From Aphis gossypii (lineage: Eukaryota > Arthropoda > Insecta > Hemiptera > Aphididae), in NCBI RefSeq assembly GCF_020184175.1, contig NC_065532.1, positions 3,534,001-3,598,000 of the forward strand: 64,000 nt of DNA, read 5' to 3'. Position numbers and translations under genes: made by a program. Below the pieces are notes generated by a model. It did not search any database, was not told where the DNA came from, and saw only the letters and a list, made by a program, of their open reading frames with translations. This document shows, piece after piece, positions 54,101 through 64,000 of the stretch. Position 1 is the first letter of the stretch. Every line of letters starts with the position of its first letter.

Positions 54101-55794
54101 AAACTGATGACTTAAAATTCGGCGTAACCGGACACATAATTTTGATTATTACATTTATTTGGTAATTTTATCAAACAATTTATACTCAAAAATATATGCC
54201 GTAAACACTCGTAATTTAATTTTGAATAATTTATTATTTATCACACAATTTAAAATTTGAAGTAGTAAAATAAGTTGAAATAAGTTTAACGTATTCACGA
54301 GATAAAAAGTTCAGATTTTTATTATTTTTATTTTCAACATATATAAGGAACCTTGTATTACACTTTCAAGGTTTATATCAGAGCAAAGACCTATTGACAT
54401 TCAAAGAAAAAAACTGTTTTAAAAATTTAAAATATCTATAAATAACTCAAAAAGATAAATATCTCTTAAAAATTATACTTTATATAGAAAATATAAACAT
54501 TTGGTGAACATTTTGAGTATTTATATAAGTTTATATGACTCATTAATTTTTAAATTATTAAAAAAAACAACGAAATTCAAGTATTTAATACTTTTTTATT
54601 ATTTTTATTAAAATACTAAATATAAAGTATAACCAAACAATAAATAATGAAATACTTTTCATTTAATATTTAAGCCCTTATTTTATACTTGAAATTACTT
54701 TTTGAAATAATTTATGACAAGTATTTCAAAAGATTATGACACATACTGACGTACACAAAAAAAACTATAATTACACAATTTATTGTAAAACTAATACATT
54801 AATTGCTCCGTTCAGAGTCCATGCATACGAAAATATATTTAAAATTGTCAATAGGTTTCATAAAGTTATTGAAATATGGAAAAATATGCAGGAAAAAAAA
54901 TTATATTTAAATTCTCGTGATTGTGAAACGAATAAAGATTGAATGATTTGTGTTTTTCCTAAAGGCTAAAACCATAAGCACAGAAATCAACATGCAAACC
55001 CTAGGTATAATATTTTGTCCCTATTTATGACAACTTTAAGCAATATATTTTAGCTAAATAAATATCCAAGATACATCAACTGTAATAATATTGGTTTAGA
55101 TACTTAAGCTAAAACCAAGTATATAATACTCATAAAATATATCTCGTAAAACGTTTTCAAGATTGAAGATATAAAACAAGTTAAATGACTGATTTACAAA
55201 AGATAAATACCTAATAAACTTTTAAAATCATTAGTTATTTTTCTATATACATCGTACAAATATAATGTATATTGAAATCAAATTTTAAATGATAATCATA
55301 ACAATCATTTTAGTATTTATCAGTTATCAATTGGCCGTAAAAGTAATACATTAAAAAAAAAAACTTCGTTGAACACGTAATAACGTTAAAAATGTTTCGT
55401 TTTAAAAACCATGACTAACAAATATTATTTATTATCTTTTAATCGGTTAAAAATAATACTATCAAAATACAATTCATTTTGAACTCATACTGGCACCGGT
55501 TTGACAGTTTAATATTTAAGTAATTAACTTTTAAATGATAGATATTTCAGTTGTTTGATCAAGTATTTTCTATTAACCATTATGCATCGAACTTCAAAGT
55601 ATCTTATTCTAAAATCTAAATCTATTTAAGAAAACGCCAAACCCGTATTCGTTGTCTTTATCTTATACATCCGTAACATAGTTAAAAATTGTTCTGCATA
55701 TGATGACTTTAATCTCTCGATATTTATATTAAAATCACCAACATTAAAATCATAGTGGGAAGAACTTCTTCCGTGTTGTAGCGTTTTAATTTTT

Positions 55795-55844
55795 AGATTC
55801 TGAGCGGAGCGATAAATATATTGATTTTACAATGTTGTGTGTTT

Positions 55845-55883
<39 letters not shown>

Positions 55884-56010
55884 ACGAGAACGTGTCGAAA
55901 TAATGCTTCGATTTTTTACTTCAGTAGCTTTTCCGGTTCGAAAGTGAATCTAGTTGGTGCTTTTGGAGGTCATTTTTTAAAATTCCCAACAGTTTTCAAA
56001 AGCACCGGGA
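55795..56010 (+). repeat. One-armed copy of the foldback repeat with internal (GT)n
   Basis: Starts AGATTCTGAGCGGAGCGA...TATTGATTTTACA and later has TGCTTCGATTTTTTACTT, an 18-base exact match to the left arm of the element at 40689. A pure GT tract (55850-55881) has expanded inside it. The similar AT-rich DNA that follows to about 56560 may belong to the same element; no inverted right arm was found. Confidence 0.55.
55850..55881. repeat. (GT)n microsatellite
   Basis: About 16 uninterrupted GT units. Confidence 0.95.
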
Positions 56011-56908
56011 AAAACTAAAAAAAAATTAAGGAAAAACGGGAATTTTTACGCAAAACCAGTGTTCGACCAAATCGACTATTTTATATGGTTGTAATTCAAA
56101 AAACTAATCACTGTAAATACTTGAAATTTTCATCAAATGTTTATGTTAATGTTATCTATATACAGTTAAATTTTAAAAAATGTTTGATTTTTTTTAGTTA
56201 TTTATAGACCACTGTAATTTTCGATTTTTATGAGAATTTTTTTTTAAAGTGTCGATAAAAAAATTTTAGATGGCTAAAAAACTTTGAAAATTTAATACAA
56301 GTTTCTTTATGAGTTGTTCTTATTGTAGCTAAAAAAAAAATTAAAAACTTACCCGCTTTTTTTGATAACTTGATTACAATTAAAGCTATCGGTTTAAGAA
56401 CATAAGGTTTTTTTATGTTTTTGTTTTTCATTTAATTATTAAAAATGATTTGTTACTACTAACAAAAAAAATTAGTGTAATGCTCACAGGAAGTCGTTTT
56501 TTTAAAAATTACAATAATTTCATTTGTGGGATTTTTCTGTAAACTTGTAATTTTTGCTTGAACTATCTTCGATAAATAGTAAATACCTAATATAAAAATG
56601 TATTTAATTATTATTTAATATATTTAGTATATTAATATATAATTGTATAAATAAAATTAATATTGCTATGGGGTATGGAATATGGACCATAACACACTCT
56701 GCTGCAGTTATAAAACAGATCGCACAGTTTAAATGTTTCTAACGCCTCAAATAAATTAATACCAATTCGAAAACTATTAATAGATAACTTGACAAAACGA
56801 ATTTAATAATTAAGTAAGTCTAACTTCATACTCAAAATGTCGTGTCCTAACATGTGAAAACCGAGAGAAAACGAAAAAATTATCCCACAATACTTGTTTA
56901 AAGTTAGT

Positions 56909-57055
56909 CTGTGTGTCGTTGTTAATCCATTTGAACACGAACAACTGTTTCAATCGGCTTGATACATATTATTCAAAACTTTTTTTGTAAGCTAGTCACG
57001 TGCATCATTACATAGTACCGAAATTGAAGTATACAACTTCTGTGTCGTCTCTTTC
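56909..57055 (-). pseudogene. UDP-glycosyltransferase pseudogene fragment (exon 3 relic)
   Basis: On the minus strand the DNA reads TEVVYFNFGTM and, in the same frame, RLKQLFVFKWINNDTQ, matching VVYFNFGTL and RLEQKVLFKWTNNDTQ of the intact UGT exon 3 at 62489-62711, with the spacing one codon shorter. Four in-frame stop codons fall between the two blocks. Neither the exon-2 nor the exon-4 part was found nearby. It is therefore a dead remnant of a tandem UGT copy on the same strand. Confidence 0.9.
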
Positions 57056-57599
57056 TGTATAAAATCTTATATAACTAACTAGTACAACATTAAACAGAGA
57101 GTATTACGAATTGTTCATTTGCCTACATTCAATTAAATTCATTAAAAATTTTAGATGGTGTACAGAAACCGAATTCTGAGAACTCATCTCAATTCATTGA
57201 ATATAAAATTATATCAACATGCAAATTAAAAAAAAATAAATAAATTATCGAAATTAGAAACAATTTCATAAATGTGGCTAATTATTTGTTAATTTATGCA
57301 AAAATATATCACACCAAAACTAAAATGGCACCAAAATAAATCTGGAACTTACAATGTCATATAGTTTAAAAAAAAAACAAAATAAAATCAATATTTTTGA
57401 AATATTGAGAATAACACTATTTTTTGATTTTTATTTTTTACAAATAATAGTTGTACGATTACTTTATATTACTTATTTATAAAATGTAAATATGTTTGAA
57501 TTTAAATATTAAATCTTAATTTGTAGGAACATTTTATATCAAGAATAAATAAATTTAATTAATACTACGGTAAAAAAATTAAAGTAGAAATACCTTAGT

Positions 57600-58230
57600 C
57601 AGTAGATCAAATGGATGACATCAGTACGTTTCTGATAGCTACGGAGGCTAACAAAGGACAGCCGAAAATTTTTATAACTTATAATAGTAAGCAGACAGCG
57701 GTTGAAGTAACTGTGATGATTGTAGGGGTTCAAACACCTTAAGCTAGTTTGAAAATGTAAAGAATGTTTGTATCTTGGTTGATAGGAGAGTCAAAATAAA
57801 AATTCACCCACTCCTTGACAGTAATAAGATCCTTTTTATCTCGAGTAGTCGTATTAAAACCATCAGATCCGTAATTCCATGCGTTGTTGAGTGTTATTGT
57901 AATTTGACAGTCGAGTAGCCACTCAGCATCTCACCGTATAATTCTCCAGCAAACCTTTCAGGGGTTTCCAGGATCTAATGCTGAACGGAGACCCCGAGTA
58001 TCTGACGGCTATCCTGCTGTCTGTCTAATTCGATAGTGGAAGATTAGCTCACCACCCCTTGAATGTCCAAACTGTGACCGATTATAACTCACAGTACGGG
58101 AGAGTGGTTGGTTTATCCTTCACATTTGTCACACTTGTCACGGTGTCACAGTGTCGGAGAGAGGCAGCGTGTTCAATCACCACACAAACATGACTCAATA
58201 CTACACATGAAAATGGCTCAAGTTCATCAA
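57600..58230. other. GC-richer block of unknown origin
   Basis: About 600 bp clearly richer in G+C than its surroundings, with no long open frame. The plus strand has a short frame starting at 57611 (MDDISTFLIATEANKGQPK...), about 43 codons. Near 58124-58157 a TGTCAC motif recurs four times. It could be a solo LTR, a SINE-like or other transposon remnant, or an untranslated exon; I do not recognise it. Confidence 0.4.
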
Positions 58231-58330
58231 GTCTCTTACTAGTCGACATAAATTTTAATTATTACCTATTTATATAAATAAACTAGAACTTATTTTATTC
58301 AAATCACACGAAATTACAAAATGTATATCA

Positions 58331-58705
58331 CAGTGAAATCTATAAGTACCAGACATTTTCAATCGTTAAAATGTTGTTCGCTATTTGGATGAGGGAAAGT
58401 ACACTAAAAAATGAACAGTAACAAAATACACCGAAACAATGAAACACATAATATTATTACGTAGGTATATATTTTATATTATTGTGTGTATGCATATACT
58501 TATATGTATAATTATTTGAAATAAAATCAATTACCGAATGAGATGGCCATTCCAAACGATATTATTCTATAATGATACGGAAAATGCACATTGTAATAAA
58601 ATATACTTTATAAATTACAATAAATATGATCAAACTATAGCCCCATAGAAGTGACCGTTATTTACATTTATATTATTTATGTCCGTTATAAGGGAGGTTT
58701 CACTG
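58331..58705. mobile_element. Candidate MITE with CAGTGAAA termini
   Basis: The left end starts CAGTGAAATCTATAAGTACCAGAC and the right end read inward is CAGTGAAACCTCCCTTATAACGGAC; the first eight bases match and the rest match in part. The 375-bp interior is non-coding. No clear target duplication was found. Termini of this kind suggest a Tc1/mariner-pogo relative. Confidence 0.4.
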
Positions 58706-60089
58706 CACATATTATTAATCTAACTTAATTTCAAAAATCATAAAATTAACCAATGCCTATAACAATATAACTATAATATGAAATTAAATAAATCTTCATA
58801 TTTTTTCTTAATAAAATAAGTATTTTTTTTTTTTTTTGTAAGAGAACTAAAACTCATTTATTGCATTGGTTTTCGATATCAATAATAATTTATTTTTCAA
58901 ATACCATTATCCAATAATCTATTGTATTAGGTCTATAAAAAAGTTAATAACTATTATTATATCCCCATCGTTTCTAACCATTCACCCGTTTTTACAATAT
59001 TCCTGAACGTAGTTACCAATGTCAATATTTATTTATCGGCTTAGTATATGTAGTTATTTATTTATTAATGTAAATTCGTTACTTTATTATTAATTATTTT
59101 AGTTATTTAGATAATGACAAAAATGAGTAAAGCTGAAGGATTTTTTATAAATATTTAATACGTCCTGGTTACCAATAATAAAATTTATTATTTTATTAGT
59201 ATCATTCCATATTTCCTTCTATAGTAATATATAAAAGCAAAAAAAAAAACTCGAATATTTTTCTTTTTCTTTGTAATAAATATCTATAATATAGGACAAA
59301 TTTAAAACAAATATAAAATAATATGATTTTTATACATTAGGTATAGGATTATATAAGTAGTGGGTGCTACCAATGTAGAATTGAATATTAATTTAATTTA
59401 AAAAATAACAAGTGAAACTGGATATTAAGTAATATTCTATCTGAAAACAAAGGCACTGTATTCAAAAAATATTTATTTGTATAATTTAGTTGACTAAAAA
59501 AAATGTCAAAATTTAACTAGAACTAAGCTTACTCATATTTCTTTATAAAACTACAACACAACCATAATATAAATAGTGACATTAAATTGGTCGACGAAAG
59601 AAATATCATTAATAAAATCATAATATTACATTATAATATATTATAATTTATAACAAAGCACAATTATTTTAGTAATAAATATACAATACAGAAAAAAGTA
59701 CTTAAAAATATATAATATATATATTTTTTAAAACTTAAAATGTACAAAACATGTCATAATAATGCATCATAATATATTTTTAGACAGTTGAAATATAATA
59801 ATAAAAAAATATAAAACTATCTTACTTTTTTTTTAATATCACCTTATAACTTTTATACAGTTATAATAATAAGCATTTAATAAGTAATTTATTGTTTACA
59901 ACTTTAAGAAAATGGTTTTTTTTTTTTTTTAACTTTAGTAACTTATTTGTAAATAGTGTAACAGCTAGTCGTTCAACAATAGTATATTATATATAAAAAC
60001 TAAAATCAAACAAAAAAACTTTTATTGTTTATAGATAACCCAAGTAAATGGCATTATAAAGTGAGCAAATATATTTCAATAAGTATAAT

Positions 60090-60244
60090 CAGAGCCACTT
60101 TATTGGGGGGAGGGCAAAGGGACATATGCCCCGGGCGCAAATTTTAAGGGGTGACAAAAAGTAAAAGGTTAAATAAGAAATTAATGAAAGGGGCGAATAT
60201 TTTTAATTTTGCTCCGGGCGCTAAATTATGATGGCACGGCTCTG
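60090..60244. mobile_element. Small hAT-type MITE, 155 bp, just past the UGT stop codon
   Basis: Begins CAGAGCC and ends GGCTCTG, with further inward similarity around a CCCCGGGCGC / GCTCCGGGCGC core. The flanks AGTATAAT (60082-60089) and AGCATAAT (60245-60252) agree at 7 of 8 bases, consistent with a hAT target duplication. It is 24 bp beyond the UGT stop and carries an AATAAA on the UGT strand (60099-60104), so it may lie in the 3' UTR and supply the polyadenylation signal. Confidence 0.75.
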
Positions 60245-60268
60245 AGCATAATTTTATTTTACTAAATG

Positions 60269-60548
60269 TTAATCTGTTTTTTGTTTGATGAACAGTTTAA
60301 GTATTGATCTTATAATACATTTAGTAATAAAATAAAAGATGTAAATTAGTAATAATGAAATAACAATAAAAAACAAAATAACGTCTAATAATAAATATTG
60401 GTACCATGTTAGTTTCACAGCCGTAGAACGTAAATGATGAGCTCCTTTATGTCTAATAACGTATTCCACCCAATAAACTGCCGTATCAAGAGCTGACATC
60501 GGCCTATCATGAAATATTGTGGACATTTTTTTTGCATTTTCTGTAAAC
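60269..60548 (-). CDS. UGT exon 5: C-terminal helix and membrane anchor
   Basis: Found 1.65 kb beyond exon 4. It starts by completing Arg428 and reads FTENAKKMSTIFHDRPMS, then ALDTAVYWVEYVIRHKGAHH, both strongly typical of the C-terminal part of insect UGTs, followed by the hydrophobic anchor and a short cytoplasmic tail. Acceptor is TTACTTTAG. The stop codon is at 60269-60271. Confidence 0.93.
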
Positions 60549-63500
60549 CTAAAGTAATTTAAAAATAACTTAGTATTATAAAAATGTGAATTTTTAATCA
60601 ACAACAGTTTTCGTCCAAATCGATTTTTTTTTTTTTTTTTTTATCACAGTTCAAAAAAAAAATAATAATAACTGCAGAAACATAAAACCAGTAGTATTCT
60701 AACTATATCATTTAGGTCCCTTTACTAACGGAAATAAGTGTCATCAACCTCCCAACCAAACCAACAATATATTATTTTCATATTTGATTATAAATTTTAC
60801 AAAAAATATCAAAATTATATTATTTTCATATATCCAAAAAATGTTATGAAATGTACTGTCTAAAATGTAAATAATGATAAAATAAAATTATATATATAAT
60901 TATATAGATTGAAAAAATGAAAAATACTAAACCAATTGGCACACATATTCCATTAAGACTTGAGAAATGTGTATACAGCTTCGTTTTTCCACCCTATAGG
61001 CCGTCATAAGGCTGCTCACATATAAATTTTGTTTTGGCTCACAAAAATCTAATATTTTTTTTGTTCTTATATAGAATTGCCACTGGTTACGGGTATAAAA
61101 GAAACTTTTAAATAATCTATATATAATATAAAAATAAATGTAGGCTTATAGGTTGTATACACCAAAATTACTCGACCGATTTTGACAAAGATGTCAAATT
61201 GTTCTTAGAGAAACCAGAAAAGTTTAAAGAGTATAGTTTGGACCACGTAAAAATAGTAAAATACACCCAATAATAATCCAATTCAATACAGACTTAGCTG
61301 TTTATAAACTTATATTTATTTGATATCATTAATATGTTAGAGCCCTTATTTATCAAAAATTTATTGAATTCAAATTTCAAGAGTATCCGGTTTCTATATT
61401 AGTTCCATTGCATGAAATATTTCAATATTACTTTAATAATCATTTTTTTTAAAAAATGCAAATTTTTAAACAGATACGCTAATTTTTAAGCTATTTATAA
61501 GTATTTTAAATTAAATTTTTTTTTAGTTTTTATTCTATATAATTACTTAAATCAACCAAAAACTTAAAAATATTTGATACAAATTTATTTTTAAGTTGTT
61601 GTCTTATAGATATTTTACCGATAAATATTTTAGATAAATTGTTATCAATCTAGTCAATTAGGAAAATTATATAATAAGTATATTATAAATGTGACTATGA
61701 ATTTTGTACAAAATTATTTAAAACATTGAAAATCAACACAAATAATACTTTCTTAAAACACGGAAACTAATAGAAAAATATTCTAAATAATCCTATCTTT
61801 TTTTAATCGAATTAAGTTTATGTTTATCTATAATATATAATTAATTAATAATAAAATTAACTAGAGTATAACTTAACGTATCTAGCAATCCAGTGGCGGA
61901 TTTAAGGAAGGGACTAGAGGGGCCTGCCCCCCCCCATAACCCATAAGTTGTGTGAGAATATAATTGTGACGTAAAATTTATAATCACAATTCACGATGTA
62001 CTAATGTAAAAAAATATTTGCCCCCCCCCCCGCCCAAAACAAAATCCTAGGTCCACCACTGTAGCAATCTCAACTCTCAAGTTAATTACTGTAACTTACT
62101 TGTCCACTCTGTTCAAAATAACTAATATTATTGTATTTTATATTAGTGTCACATACTAATTGTTTACGTTTGTATAGTGAAATCATAGTATAGGTACTTG
62201 CCTCATATCAGTCAATATTAATTTAACATCTCTTTCAAAACTATCTTCATTCAGTGTATGAATATCGTTAATAAGTCCAAAGCCATTTTCTTGGCTAATT
62301 TTTAAATTTTGGAACTGGTCTCCAAAAAAGGGAAACCCGATAAACGGAACTCCAGCATCTATTGTTTCCATTATGCCATGGATTCCCCCGTGTGTAATAA
62401 AAAGCTTGCAATTTGGATGTCCTAAAGTTAATAATATCAGAACAATTAAAAATATTTTAACGATTTTAAATTTCATATAAATTATTACTTAGAATGTTTA
62501 GCTGTGGAAACCAAGAGTCGACATAAAAATTATCTGGGAATCCTTGGGTGTCGTTATTAGTCCATTTGAACAAAACTTTTTGTTCTAGTCGTCCCAAAAC
62601 ATTTACGAAAACTTCCAGTGTAGGTTTTGGTAGTCTAGATGTATCTAATAAAGTACCAAAATTAAAGTACACAACTCCAGCTTGAGCTGTGTCCATGAAG
62701 TTCTGTAGAGTCTGCCGCATAAAACAAAATCTATTACTAAGTGTAAATTTGTTATGTTACAAACACTCAAATCAAAAAAAAAAAAAAAAAAAAAAAACAG
62801 TACCTTCTTCATTTCCTTTGTAGGTTGTATATGAATACCAGGAATTTCGATGAAATTTGGAACGTAAGGTCGTGGGCTAAGAATTGATACATCGGAATCA
62901 ATAAAGCTGAGCGATATATTTTCGAGCATCTCTGTCATTTTTGGTCTGTTTTCATATCCAGGGTATTGAAAATGGTTATCCATTATTTCTTCTAATAGTG
63001 GGATATACGTGATTGGTTCAATAAACAGACTGTATAAACCAAACAATGTATTAAGTAATCGATATTGAAAATCAATTGATTTGCCAGCATTCAACTTAAA
63101 ATCTTTAATATAAGAAAAATCTGAGGGATTGGCAGCATGACGAGAAATGGAAACGTAAGGCGCTACTGGAATGATACTAATAACTGGGGCACCATATTTA
63201 TGACCCATGGCTACGGTACAATCTTGGAAAAACGATTCTATTATTACCAAATCAAACTTGGTTTGATCTTCTTTGATAAACTTTTGTATCTCTGGAGCTG
63301 ATACATAAGTTTTGGTGACATAAATACCAAATATATTTCGTATATATATTTCTTCCAAAAAAAATAGATATTTGTTTCTATTTTGCATGATAGAGTCCGT
63401 TACTAAAATAAAAAAAAATAATATAAACATTAAAATCTATTGGTTGCTTTAAAAATTATAATTATGTTACTAACAATAAACTGAAAAGAGATATGGATAA

Positions 63501-63994
63501 CTGGTTAAGGCTGTATTGGTGTGTTTTTGTGTTAGTTATCAATGTACCTGAATCAATTAAATATTTTAATTTAAAAAATAGATATCATAAAGGATAAGGT
63601 TATAAATAAAAAATAATTAGTAATGTTATTATATTTTTCATTAAAAATAAACGTAACATATTTTATACTAGATAAACTAAATTATAATTTTTGTATTTAC
63701 TAATATCATATTTTAACATATTTGTTTCAGTTGGTTTAGTTTTTTTTAATTACTTGGTCTTAAATCCAGCTCATATTTGGGAACGATTTGTGTATAATTC
63801 GAAGGTGGATTTTTCATAGGAAATGATGATACCACTGTAACATTATGACCTCTATGTGCCAATTCCAAAAACAATGGTTCAAACGACACGACATGACTCT
63901 TCCAAGGTGAAGGTACAAAAACCAGTATATTTGAAGATTTTATTTCTAAAGCACAATGAATTGCTACAAATACCAATATCGATATAAATTTCAT
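60269..63994 (-). CDS. UDP-glycosyltransferase (UGT), 5 exons, 520 aa
   Basis: Exons in transcript order: 63994-63754, 63402-62804, 62711-62489, 62421-62202, 60548-60269. The sum is 1563 nt, a full-length UGT. It transfers sugar from a UDP-sugar to small lipophilic acceptors, typically in the ER lumen. Seen: signal peptide (1-21); SPWKSHV with candidate catalytic His34; acceptor-binding half (to about residue 275); AGVVYFNFGT; the UGT signature from WFPQLNIL across the exon 3/4 junction to HPNCKLFITHGG (356-367), then PFFGDQFQN (385-393); a membrane helix (about 480-502); and a basic tail ending KQKTD, a KxKxx-type ER retrieval signal. The last intron uses a GC donor. The start ATG is six bases from the window edge, so the promoter is outside. 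It runs convergently to the NRF-6-like genes. Confidence 0.94.
61116..61250 (+). mobile_element. Possible Helitron-like fragment
   Basis: Starts TCTATATATAATATAAAAA and continues with ACCAAAATTACTCGACCGAT then TTTGACAAAGATG, resembling the 'CGACCGATTTTGATGAAA' segment common in insect Helitron-derived repeats. No 3' end was identified. Confidence 0.3.
61891..62061. mobile_element. hAT-type MITE, 171 bp, with perfect 8-bp target duplication
   Basis: Begins CAGTGGCGGATTTAAGG and its right end reads inward CAGTGGTGGACCTAGGAT. It is flanked by TAGCAATC on both sides (61883-61890 and 62062-62069). Two C-homopolymer runs lie near 61927 and 62020. It is non-coding and sits in UGT intron 4. Confidence 0.92.
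62202..63994 (-). CDS. UGT exons 1-4
   Basis: Exon 1 (63994-63754) has donor A|GTAATT, phase 1. Exon 2 (63402-62804) starts TA-ACG-GAC and ends ATG-AAG-AAG|GTACTG. Exon 3 (62711-62489) starts ACT-CTA-CAG after GCGGCAG. Exon 4 (62421-62202) starts after TTTAG and ends ATG-AG|GCAAGT. Intron 1 (63403-63753) is AT-rich; intron 2 (62712-62803) begins with a run of 24 T on the gene strand (62774-62797). Frames left unspliced hit stops, so all four exons are needed. Confidence 0.93.
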
Positions 63995-64000
63995 TTTTAC

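Larger units (their letters stand above)
48188..60268. other. Intergenic region between gene B and the UGT
   Basis: Twelve kilobases, mostly AT-rich. It contains an AATAAA likely used by gene B (48488-48493), a dispersed repeat fragment with a (GT)n tract (55795-56010), a decayed UGT exon (56909-57055), a GC-richer block (57600-58230), a MITE candidate (58331-58705) and a second MITE (60090-60244). Between about 48500 and 55700 I see only AT-rich DNA; the open frames at 53321-53530 and 54736-54942 have no supporting features. Confidence 0.6.
60549..62201 (-). other. UGT intron 4 (GC-AG, 1.65 kb) carrying repeats
   Basis: The donor is AG|GCAAGT instead of GT. The intron contains a poly-T tract (60623-60642), a Helitron-like start (61116-61250) and a hAT-type MITE (61891-62061). 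The rest is AT-rich. Confidence 0.85.

Noticed and set aside
55821..56018. 65-codon plus-strand frame with a poly-Cys/Val run
   Set aside because: The run is the translation of a (GT)n microsatellite inside a dispersed repeat.
1..64000. Bacterial-type features (operons, CRISPR, integrases) and rRNA or tRNA genes
   Set aside because: None seen; spliced genes and transposon types show a eukaryotic nuclear sequence. A dedicated tRNA scan was not possible.

Overview
The window looks like nuclear DNA of a hemipteran insect, most likely an aphid. This rests on very high A+T content, spliced genes with GT-AG introns of 50 nt to several kb, many short inverted-repeat (MITE-like) transposons, frequent TAGGTA/TACCTA motifs, and the two gene families present, which are both expanded in aphids. 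I could not run a search, so the species assignment is inference. No rRNA, tRNA, CRISPR array or bacterial feature was seen.

There are three intact multi-exon genes, which I assembled by joining exons at splice sites that keep the reading frame and then comparing the two paralogues exon by exon. (1) Plus strand, 14367-30435: a 13-exon, 747-aa 'nose resistant to fluoxetine protein 6' (NRF-6)-like membrane protein with a signal peptide, NRF domain and acyltransferase-3 domain. (2) Plus strand, 37331-48187: a second 13-exon NRF-6-like gene, 1207 aa, tandem to the first, whose first exon carries four near-identical 79/80-residue repeats plus a second degenerate repeat type. (3) Minus strand, 63994-60269: a complete 5-exon, 520-aa UDP-glycosyltransferase, transcribed towards the NRF-6 pair. 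A dead UGT exon with four in-frame stops lies at 56909-57055, so UGT genes were once more numerous here.

Layout: 1-14366 is AT-rich non-coding DNA with one CpG-rich island near 960-1330, a possible distal promoter. 14367-30435 is NRF-6-like gene A, with introns swollen to 4.6 and 4.7 kb. 30436-37330 is intergenic and ends in a CpG-rich putative promoter. 37331-48187 is NRF-6-like gene B, with several transposons in its intron 1. 48188-60268 is intergenic with dispersed repeats, the UGT relic, a GC-richer block of unknown origin and MITEs. 60269-63994 is the UGT, with a hAT-type MITE in intron 4 and another MITE just past the stop codon.

The most unusual object is the repeat-built N-terminal region of gene B: repeats 2 and 3 are almost identical in DNA, which points to very recent unequal exchange or gene conversion inside a predicted lumenal/extracellular domain. 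Several transposons can be delimited to the base by target-site duplications. NRF-6-like proteins are linked in worms to gut lipid/yolk transport and drug uptake, and UGTs to detoxification; shared function of these neighbours is possible but nothing in the sequence proves it.
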